From assembly GCA_947253195.1 (NCBI GenBank), contig CAMXXM010000014.1, forward strand, positions 1 through 12,962: 12,962 nt of DNA, read 5' to 3'. The DNA comes from an uncultured Porphyromonas sp. (lineage in GTDB: Bacteria > Bacteroidota > Bacteroidia > Bacteroidales > Porphyromonadaceae). Numbering within the stretch: the stretch's first letter is position 1; each line of letters starts with the position of its first letter. A model generated the notes under the pieces. The model was not told the DNA's origin. It made no database searches and saw only the letters and a list, made by a program, of their open reading frames with translations. This document shows, in pieces, positions 6,844 through 12,962 of this stretch. The position numbers and the translations under genes were made by a program.

Positions 6844-8289
6844 CTATTGTGTCTTGTCCTTAAGTATGCGGGAGACTTGCCCCTCGATGGAGCCATCGAT
6901 CATCAGGATCTGAATGTCTGTATCACTATCCACCTCTTCGACAGAGGAGAGCTGACGTCCCCCCTGCAGCACCGGCAGGAATCCCCGTCTCATAATTTTC
7001 TCGGGATTATAGAGCTCTGCCAGCTTGGCATAGTTGTCCAGCCGCTCCTGTTCTTGCGGGACAACCCTCGTCAGGATCGTGGATAGGCGCTGGCGCCTGC
7101 TCTCAAGACCGACGGACTGAGAGCCGACATACAACCTACGATCATAGAGTAGCGCAGTAGCGCGCTTTGCGAGGGTCTCGACGCTATCACGAAGAGCTTC
7201 TTGATGATTATGTAGTGCATTGGCCAGTAGCCTCTCTGAGCGACGCATACGATCGCCCTCTCGACGCTCGAGAGTGGACAGCACCTTACCCAATCGCGAG
7301 GGGTGATCAACCTGTAGCTGTTGCATCCGATGATAGCGATTGAGGAGCAGAGTACTCAACTGATCTCCGGCATCGACGACCCTGTTTACCTGATCCTCCA
7401 AGCGATGGATCAGAAACTCAGCGGCCGCCGTGGGCGTCTTGACAGAGGTATTGGCCACATGGTCAGCCACAGAGAAGTCACGCTCATGCCCGATGGCGGT
7501 AATGACCGGCAGACAGAAGTTGGCTATATACTCGCAGAGCCTGTAGTCGTCAAACGCGGACAGATCGATGGGACTACCCCCACCTCTTAAGATCACCACA
7601 GCATCATACGAGTCCGCATGATCATATATCCGATCCAAAGCACGTATCACTGTCTGAGTCGTGGTAGCACCTTGCATCGTAGCAGGGTAGAGATCAAAGT
7701 GAAAGAGTCCTGCAAGATTGCTCTTCCGCATCTGATCCCTGAAGTCACCCCACCCTGCAGCGGTCGCAGAGGATATGACGGCTATCCTCTGTGTAAGTGT
7801 CGGGAGAGTACACTGCTCCTTATTGAGATTGATAATGCCATCCTTTCTCAGTCTCTCAATCGTCTCACGACGGATGCGCTCCAGATTGCCCAGAGTGTGA
7901 TTAGGATCAATATCCAGGATATTGAGGGAGAAACCATACAGCTCATGAAAGGAGACACTCACAGTCATCAAGAGCTCCATTCCAACACGCGGATAGTCCC
8001 CAGTCACGTCACAGAAGCGCTGCATCACCCGAGCAGCATTCCCTGCCCAGATAGTGGCTCGTGAGGAGGCAACTTTTCGCCCACGCTCATCTGTCTCTGT
8101 CAGCTCCAGGTAGTAGTGTCCTGAGGAAGCATTAGAATTAATGCTCGCCACCTCAGCCACGATCCTATAATATCCCTTGAAACTCGACTCAAAAGCACGA
8201 CGTACGCTGCCGAGCAATTCACTCAGCTTAAACGCCTTAACCTCCTCTTCGTCCTCAAAGAGACTGATCCTCGATGCTCCCACGCTCAT
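6844..8289 (-). CDS. xseA: Exodeoxyribonuclease VII large subunit
   Basis: The 481-residue catalytic subunit of exonuclease VII. The N-terminal OB-fold DNA-binding domain (about 18-125) contains AEVASINSNASSGHYYLEL (45-63). The catalytic core has RIAVISSATAAG (168-179), VVILRGGGSPIDLSAFDD (231-248), with D242 as a likely catalytic residue, AIGHERDFSVADHVA (265-279) and TPTAAAE (285-291). A long, charged, coiled-coil-like region (about 292-420) forms the XseB-binding arm, followed by a C-terminal segment with NPEKIMRRGFLPV (428-440). Relative to E. coli, the stretch after SSATAAG has a GWGDFRDQM variant that I take as typical for Bacteroidota. It begins 13 bases after the rdgB stop and is followed four bases later by xseB, the usual pair. 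Confidence 0.95.
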   Translation of the reverse strand: MSVGASRISLFEDEEEVKAFKLSELLGSVRRAFESSFKGYYRIVAEVASINSNASSGHYYLELTETDERGRKVASSRATIWAGNAARVMQRFCDVTGDYPRVGMELLMTVSVSFHELYGFSLNILDIDPNHTLGNLERIRRETIERLRKDGIINLNKEQCTLPTLTQRIAVISSATAAGWGDFRDQMRKSNLAGLFHFDLYPATMQGATTTQTVIRALDRIYDHADSYDAVVILRGGGSPIDLSAFDDYRLCEYIANFCLPVITAIGHERDFSVADHVANTSVKTPTAAAEFLIHRLEDQVNRVVDAGDQLSTLLLNRYHRMQQLQVDHPSRLGKVLSTLERREGDRMRRSERLLANALHNHQEALRDSVETLAKRATALLYDRRLYVGSQSVGLESRRQRLSTILTRVVPQEQERLDNYAKLAELYNPEKIMRRGFLPVLQGGRQLSSVEEVDSDTDIQILMIDGSIEGQVSRILKDKTQ

Positions 8290-8302
8290 AGGCGGATATT
8301 GA

Positions 8303-8899
8303 CTACAGTGACCTTAAGAAACGGATCAGAGCCTCTGTGGCTCTCCCTCTATGACTGATGCGATTCTTCTCCTCCTCACTCATCTCTGCAAAGGTACGAT
8401 CAAAGCCCTCGGGACGAAAGATCGGGTCGTAGCCAAATCCACCCTCCCCCTCAGGCGCTTCCGTAATCACACCGCGTACCTCGCCCTCAAAGCAGTGCTC
8501 CTGATCATCCAAGATCAGAGTGATGACAGTCCGGAAGACTGCGCTCCGGTCCTCTGCACCATCCAGCTCGTAGAGGAGCTTCCGGATGTTATCTGCTGGA
8601 CGGCACTCCGGTCCCGCATAGCGAGCTGTATAGACACCGGGGCGACCATCAAGAGCCGCCACCTCAAGACCGGTGTCATCAGCGAAGCAATCTATGTGGT
8701 GACGCTGATGACAGGTCTGAGCCTTGATCATAGAGTTCTCACGGATCGTCGTCCCCGTCTCCTCTATCTCCTCATCGTCACCCATCTCGTGGAGGGACAC
8801 CAGGTCATAAGGCAGTCCCTCGAGGAGTATGAGATCTCTTATCTCCTGAGTCTTGTGCTCATTGTGAGTCGCCAGGAGCAGCCGATGCCTCTCGCACAT
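8303..8899 (-). CDS. rdgB: Non-canonical purine NTP pyrophosphatase (RdgB/HAM1)
   Basis: A 198-residue ITPase-family enzyme that hydrolyses ITP, dITP and XTP to the monophosphate and pyrophosphate, keeping deaminated purines out of DNA and RNA. Family motifs are LLLATHNEHKTQEI (7-20; nucleotide-binding T11, N13, K16), the acidic FADDTGLEV (72-80; D74/D75 are the likely metal/catalytic pair), GRPGVYTARYAG (85-96), GGFGYDPIF (153-161) and NRISHRGRA (179-187). The frame stays open 36 codons upstream to 9007, inside yitT. The ATG at 8899 gives the normal family length and lies one base after the yitT stop, so it is the likely start. It is the third gene of the leftward operon. Length and motifs indicate an intact enzyme. 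Confidence 0.95.
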   Translation of the reverse strand: MCERHRLLLATHNEHKTQEIRDLILLEGLPYDLVSLHEMGDDEEIEETGTTIRENSMIKAQTCHQRHHIDCFADDTGLEVAALDGRPGVYTARYAGPECRPADNIRKLLYELDGAEDRSAVFRTVITLILDDQEHCFEGEVRGVITEAPEGEGGFGYDPIFRPEGFDRTFAEMSEEEKNRISHRGRATEALIRFLRSL

Positions 8900-8900
8900 A

Positions 8901-9863
8901 TTACTCTGGTGAGTCCTCACCCTGGCTCGTCGTAGAAGCCACCTCCTCAAGCCCCTCTTTCTGTTTCTTTGTAGGCTTGACGTAGTTGACGTCAAAGCCC
9001 TCGCCATAGACTCCCCTTACAGGTGCCTCGGTGATGAAAGCTCGCTCGTCAATGTCCTTCACAATCCTCATGATCGTTGCTGTCTGAGCGCGCCGGGCAA
9101 TGACCATCATCACCTTCATATCAGATCCGGAGAATGCCCCTACACCCTTGAGCAGGGTCACACCGCGACCTGCCTCCTTGATGATCAGCTGACTGATCTC
9201 TTCGTACTTAGAGGAGATGATGAAGAACTGCACGCACTGACGATAGCCATTGAGGAAGAAGTCAACCGAGAGATTGCAGGTGATGATCTGGATAAAGGAG
9301 TACACCAACTTGTCCGGATCCTGGAAGATAAACCATGAGAGTCCCACAGTGATCACATCGATCGCTAAGAGAGCACGGCCAATGGCCATATGCTTGTACT
9401 TATTAATGATCGACGCGATAATATCGGTACCACCCGTAGAGCCACCCCTTGCAAAGATCATTGCGAGGCTGAATCCGATACCGATAGATCCGATGATCAC
9501 AGCCATAGCCGGATCGTCGGGCAGCATCGGGGTATCAAAGAATTGTCCCGATGCCGGTATCGAAATACCGAGGACAATCACGCTAAATACAGTGCGGATA
9601 GAGAACTTCCACCCCAGTATGATCACCGACAGGATCACTAAGATACCATTGATGATATTGTAAGGCCAACCTACGTCGAAGGTCATACCGGCCTTATCAC
9701 AAGCCCAAGTAATGACCGAAGCAATACCGGAGAGTCCACCCGAGGTGATCTCGTGCGAAAAGATAAACCCTCTCCAGAAGAAGGTGTACAGGAGCAGAGT
9801 AAGGAAGATCAGAATATAATCCTCTACCTCGCGCCAGATCTTAGCTGATTTACTTATGCCCAT
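8901..9863 (-). CDS. YitT-family integral membrane protein (YitT domain + DUF2179)
   Basis: A 320-residue inner-membrane protein of the YitT family, whose molecular role is not established. The N-terminal part has about five or six hydrophobic segments (roughly 14-34, 40-56, 69-84, 90-107, 120-138 and 162-180). The family signature SGGLSGIA lies at 41-48 and RGGSTGGTDII at 139-149. The C-terminal soluble domain (about 210-292, DUF2179) contains AGRGVTLLKGVGAFSG (231-246) and a conserved end around YGEGFDVNYV (286-295). A short, polar, acidic tail follows (296-320). It starts 10 bases after the leuS stop, and its stop is one base from the rdgB start, so it is probably co-transcribed with both. 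Nothing in the sequence points to a transported substrate; a transporter-like role is only inference. Confidence 0.9.
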   Translation of the reverse strand: MGISKSAKIWREVEDYILIFLTLLLYTFFWRGFIFSHEITSGGLSGIASVITWACDKAGMTFDVGWPYNIINGILVILSVIILGWKFSIRTVFSVIVLGISIPASGQFFDTPMLPDDPAMAVIIGSIGIGFSLAMIFARGGSTGGTDIIASIINKYKHMAIGRALLAIDVITVGLSWFIFQDPDKLVYSFIQIITCNLSVDFFLNGYRQCVQFFIISSKYEEISQLIIKEAGRGVTLLKGVGAFSGSDMKVMMVIARRAQTATIMRIVKDIDERAFITEAPVRGVYGEGFDVNYVKPTKKQKEGLEEVASTTSQGEDSPE

Positions 9864-9873
9864 GATTTATAAG

Positions 9874-12690
9874 TTAAATAAAACTATTCGTGAAAGCGTC
9901 CTTACTTCCAAGGACAATATTGACAATCTTACGGGGTACCACAATGACCCTCTGAGGCTTTTTACCCTCAAGGTATCGCAGCGTGTCGTCAGACCGAAGC
10001 ACCTCCTCCTCAATCTCTGCCTTACTCATCTCAGCAGGGAGATCCATAGTGAAGCGCACCTTACCATTGAAGGATATCGGATAGGTAATCGTGGACTCCT
10101 TGAGGAAGTCCTCATTTAGCTCCGGCCACTTGGCATCCACGACACTATCGGAGTGTCCCAAGGCATGCCACACCTCCTCAGCAAGGTGCGGAGCAAAGGG
10201 AGAGAGCATTACGACAAAGTCTTGAAGCAATGACCTAGAGGTACACTTCTGGCTCGCAAGGTCATTGGCGCAGACCATCATAGCACTCACACAGGTATTA
10301 AAGGAGTAGGACTCAATGCCTTCGGTCACCTTCTTAAGCGCAGTGTGCAGGGACTTCAGCGAGTCCTTCGATGGTTTATCGCCCGTCACCCTTAGCGCCC
10401 CTTCGTCATCGAAGAAGAACCCATAGATGCGACGAAGGAAACGGAAGGCCCCATCGATTCCATTTGTATCCCAAGGCTTGGATTGCTCTATCGGACCGAG
10501 GAACATCTCATAGACCCTCAGGGTATCAGCGCCATACTGCTCGATAATATCGTCCGGGTTGACCACATTGAGGTACGACTTGCTCATCTTCTCCACTGCA
10601 CTACCGCAGATATAGGAGCCATCGTCCTCGAGGATAAAGTCTGCATCACTAAGTTCGCGCTGAGAGGTCTTGAAGGCATCCAGATCCAGTCGGTCATTAT
10701 GGACGATCCCGACCGACACATGGATCGGCTGGACCTCATACGCATCTTTCTTACCCAGAGAGACGAAAGTATTGGTCCCAATGACACGATAGGCAAAGCT
10801 CGACTTTCCCTGGATCATGCCTTGATTGATCAGCTTGCGGAAAGGCTCATCCTCGCAGACATAACCGAGGTCGTAAAGGAACTTATTCCAGAAGCGACTA
10901 TAGATAAGGTGACCGGTCGCATGCTCCGTCCCCCCCACATAGACATCCACACTCCTCCAGTACTCATTAGCCTCCTTGCTGACAAGTGCCTGCCCATTGT
11001 GCGGATCCATATAGCGCAGGTAGTAGGCTGAGCTGCCGGCAAATCCGGGCATCGTGCACAGCTCCAGGGGATAGCCCTCCTTGGTACACCAGTCCTTGGC
11101 CCGACCGAGAGGGGGTTCGCCTGACTCCGTGGGGAGATACTTATCCACCTCGGGGAGCTTCAGAGGTAGCTCCGACTCTTCCAGAGTGTAGGGGATGCCG
11201 TCCTTGTAGTAGACGGGGATCGGCTCTCCCCAGTATCTCTGTCGGCTGAATATCGCATCCCTCAGTCGGTAATTGACACGCTTGCGACCAAGCTTGTGCT
11301 CGTCTACGTAGTCCCTCATCGCACCGATCGCCTCATCGACACTCATCCCATCGAGGAAACCGGAGTGGATCATCGTTCCCTCGTGGCTATCGAGAGATTC
11401 CTCCCAAGTTGCCGGATCGCTCACCTCAGTGCCTCTTCCCTGGACCACTTGGATGATAGGGAGAGAGAAGTGTTTTGCGAAGGCAAAGTCTCTTGAGTCG
11501 TGAGCCGGTACTGCCATCACGGCGCCGGTACCATAGCCGATGAGTACATAGTCGCTGATCCAGATCGGGATCTCCTCGCCCGTTATCGGGTGGATGGCGT
11601 AGCTGCCGGAGAAGACTCCGGAGACCGAGTGATCCATCATACGCTCCCTCTCGGATCGCCTCTTCGTCCGATTGAGATAGGCATCGACCACCTCCCTCTG
11701 CCCCGCCGTGGTCACCTCCTCCACCAGAGAACTCTCTGGAGCAAGCACCATAAAGGTCACCCCGTAGAGCGTATCCGCCCGCGTGGTGAAGACCGTAATC
11801 GACTCGTCACTATCCTTGAGGTGAAAAGTTATCTCAGCCCCCTCAGAGCGACCGATCCAGTTGCGCTGGGTCTCCTTGATCGAGGGCGTCCAGTCTATAT
11901 GGTCCAGCCCCGACAGAAGTCTCTCCGCATAAGCTGACACGCGAAGACACCACTGCTTCATAACCTTCTGCTCCACAGGATGCCCACCGCGTACGGATAA
12001 GCCCTCACTCACTTCATCATTAGCAAGCACGGTGCCAAGGGCAGGACACCAATTGACCATCGTCTCGCCTCTATAAGCGAGCCGGTAATTCATCAGCACC
12101 TCCTGCTGCTTCTTCTCATCCCATCCATTCCACTCGTCAGCGCTGAACGAGAGATCCTCGGACCCCTCGGCACTCAGTCCTTCCGTTCCCCTCTTGGACA
12201 GGTGATCCACAAGCGTTGAGATCGGCTGAGCCTTATCCTCCTCAGTATCGTAGTAGGAGTGAAACATCTGGATAAATGCCCACTGCGTCCACTTGTAGTA
12301 CTCCGGATCGCAGGTCATGACCATTCGACTCCAGTCGTAGGAGAAGCCAATGTTATCCAGCTGCTTCCTGTACCTGTCGGTATTGATCTTGGTGGTGACG
12401 GCAGGATGCTGTCCGGTCTGGATCGCATACTGCTCGGCCGGCAGACCATAGGCATCATATCCCATGGGGTGGAGAACATTGAAGCCGCAGAGCCGCTTGT
12501 ACCTACTCAGTATGTCCGAGGCTATGTAGCCAAGCGGATGCCCCACATGGAGACCGGCTCCAGAGGGGTAAGGGAACATATCCAAGCAGTAAAACTTCCT
12601 CTTAGATGGCTCCTCCGTGACCTTGTATACATTGTGGTCTCGCCACCAGGCTTGCCACTTTTTCTCTATCTCTGTGAAATTGTAGGACAT
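9874..12690 (-). CDS. leuS: Leucine--tRNA ligase
   Basis: A 938-residue class I aminoacyl-tRNA synthetase that charges tRNA-Leu in the cytoplasm. The signatures are HVGH (48-51, the HIGH motif) within [16 protein letters not shown], and KMSKS (701-705). The CP1 editing domain has TTRADTLYG (302-310) and [14 protein letters not shown] (389-402), with D398 and D401 in the place of the editing-site aspartates, so proofreading appears intact. A Bacteroidota-type insertion lies at about 148-205, and a leucine-specific insertion at about 630-695, just before KMSKS. A C-terminal tRNA-binding domain follows, ending near [14 protein letters not shown] (915-928). It is the first gene of the leftward operon, downstream of its own promoter candidate. 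The N-terminus [13 protein letters not shown] fits the usual family start. It is longer than E. coli LeuRS (860 aa) because of the insertions. Confidence 0.98.
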   Translation of the reverse strand: MSYNFTEIEKKWQAWWRDHNVYKVTEEPSKRKFYCLDMFPYPSGAGLHVGHPLGYIASDILSRYKRLCGFNVLHPMGYDAYGLPAEQYAIQTGQHPAVTTKINTDRYRKQLDNIGFSYDWSRMVMTCDPEYYKWTQWAFIQMFHSYYDTEEDKAQPISTLVDHLSKRGTEGLSAEGSEDLSFSADEWNGWDEKKQQEVLMNYRLAYRGETMVNWCPALGTVLANDEVSEGLSVRGGHPVEQKVMKQWCLRVSAYAERLLSGLDHIDWTPSIKETQRNWIGRSEGAEITFHLKDSDESITVFTTRADTLYGVTFMVLAPESSLVEEVTTAGQREVVDAYLNRTKRRSERERMMDHSVSGVFSGSYAIHPITGEEIPIWISDYVLIGYGTGAVMAVPAHDSRDFAFAKHFSLPIIQVVQGRGTEVSDPATWEESLDSHEGTMIHSGFLDGMSVDEAIGAMRDYVDEHKLGRKRVNYRLRDAIFSRQRYWGEPIPVYYKDGIPYTLEESELPLKLPEVDKYLPTESGEPPLGRAKDWCTKEGYPLELCTMPGFAGSSAYYLRYMDPHNGQALVSKEANEYWRSVDVYVGGTEHATGHLIYSRFWNKFLYDLGYVCEDEPFRKLINQGMIQGKSSFAYRVIGTNTFVSLGKKDAYEVQPIHVSVGIVHNDRLDLDAFKTSQRELSDADFILEDDGSYICGSAVEKMSKSYLNVVNPDDIIEQYGADTLRVYEMFLGPIEQSKPWDTNGIDGAFRFLRRIYGFFFDDEGALRVTGDKPSKDSLKSLHTALKKVTEGIESYSFNTCVSAMMVCANDLASQKCTSRSLLQDFVVMLSPFAPHLAEEVWHALGHSDSVVDAKWPELNEDFLKESTITYPISFNGKVRFTMDLPAEMSKAEIEEEVLRSDDTLRYLEGKKPQRVIVVPRKIVNIVLGSKDAFTNSFI

Positions 12691-12962
12691 ATAGCTACTC
12701 TCTTGGTCTGTCAGACTATTCTAACCGCGTGCAAAAATACCAAAAAATTGACAACTCTGCTTCACAGAATGACCGCTTTTCCGTGGCAGTCGCCTCTGGA
12801 TCCGCCATCTCAAGTCTAAGCCTCACGGCTCAAGCAGAGAGAGCAATTTTAATTGGATTACTACAGTCTGATTATCAATAGGCAACGGGTCACATTAGGT
12901 CTTTTGCAAAGCCAAGTGTACCTCTGCCAATGTGGTGTCCTAGAAAAGTACACACATAGAGG
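12691..12962. other. Non-coding region upstream of leuS
   Basis: Apart from the leuS promoter element and the small palindrome in its leader, I see no gene in this stretch. The longest sense ORF on the minus strand after the window edge is a 30-codon frame (12716-12808) that runs across the promoter and resembles nothing. There is a weak four-pair hairpin, AGCC-TCAC-GGCT, near 12819-12830 without a T-run. The region may contain the upstream regulatory DNA of leuS and the end of whatever lies to the right. Confidence 0.55.
12732..12739 (-). promoter_or_regulatory. Bacteroidota -7 promoter element for the leuS operon
   Basis: Read on the minus strand the bases are TATTTTTG, an exact TAnnTTTG match, 41 bases before the leuS ATG. 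The predicted leader is about 35 bases. A TTG lies upstream but only 12 bases away, too close for a normal -33 element, so the upstream half is weak. Between the box and the gene, the odd palindrome GTCTG-T-CAGAC (12706-12716) could be a small operator or hairpin. Confidence 0.5.

Noticed and set aside
6840-6896. 19-codon upstream extension of xseB
   Set aside because: It overlaps the end of xseA in another frame; starting at 6839 gives the usual XseB length.
8351-8935. 194-codon open frame on the plus strand opposite rdgB and the end of yitT
   Set aside because: The opposite strand encodes an intact RdgB with clear motifs; the plus-strand product has no recognisable domain or start context.
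8900-9007. 36-codon upstream extension of rdgB
   Set aside because: It would lie inside yitT and adds a basic stretch not found in the family. The ATG at 8899 gives the normal length and one-base operon spacing.
12716-12808. 30-codon minus-strand frame that could be a leuS leader peptide
   Set aside because: It spans the predicted -7 box, so it would not be on the leuS transcript, and it contains only one dispersed pair of leucines, not a leucine run.
12259-12819. 186-codon open frame on the plus strand opposite the start of leuS and extending past it
   Set aside because: Most of it is antisense to conserved LeuRS sequence including the HIGH region, and the extension beyond leuS crosses its promoter. 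No family resemblance.
1-12962. Search for mobile elements, CRISPR arrays, tRNA/rRNA genes and defence or toxin systems
   Set aside because: I saw no repeated spacer pattern, transposase, integrase, terminal repeats or RNA gene folds; the genes are housekeeping and intact.

Overview
The window looks like ordinary chromosomal housekeeping DNA from a member of the Bacteroidota, most likely a Porphyromonas-like organism. Three things support this. The intergenic gaps carry TAnnTTTG motifs, the -7 promoter element typical of this phylum, and most starts have little or no Shine-Dalgarno sequence. LeuRS (938 aa) has the phylum-typical insertions. TsaD and the exonuclease VII large subunit have signature variants (LVSGGNSQ; a GWGDF stretch after the SSATAAG motif) that I associate with this group from memory. 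The genus is inference; the phylum is fairly safe.

Layout: (1) 1-344 is non-coding, with one promoter candidate near its right end. (2) Positions 345-3232, plus strand, hold a cytidylate-kinase-like protein followed 17 bases later by a ClpA/ClpC-type AAA+ unfoldase that lacks the usual N-terminal adaptor domain. This unit ends in a clear intrinsic terminator at 3251-3292. (3) Positions 3384-6501, plus strand, hold tsaD (tRNA t6A synthesis), a stand-alone CinA C-terminal/PncC-type amidase, and a RecQ helicase whose start overlaps the previous stop. (4) Positions 12690-6603, minus strand, hold a five-gene run read leftwards: leuS, a YitT-family membrane protein, the rdgB/HAM1-type pyrophosphatase, xseA and xseB, with gaps of 10, 1, 13 and 4 bases. 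It converges on recQ across about 100 bases with no convincing terminator. (5) 12691-12962 holds the probable leuS promoter and no gene.

Together the genes cover tRNA charging and modification (LeuRS, TsaD), cleaning or salvage of nucleotide by-products (PncC, RdgB), DNA processing and repair (RecQ, exonuclease VII) and protein quality control (Clp unfoldase). I see no phage, transposon, CRISPR array, toxin-antitoxin or defence system, no tRNA or rRNA gene, and no broken gene. I found no convincing undescribed system. The points most worth a second look are the N-domain-less Clp unfoldase paired with a kinase-like protein that has a degenerate P-loop, and the altered glycine/proline motif in the CinA-like protein.
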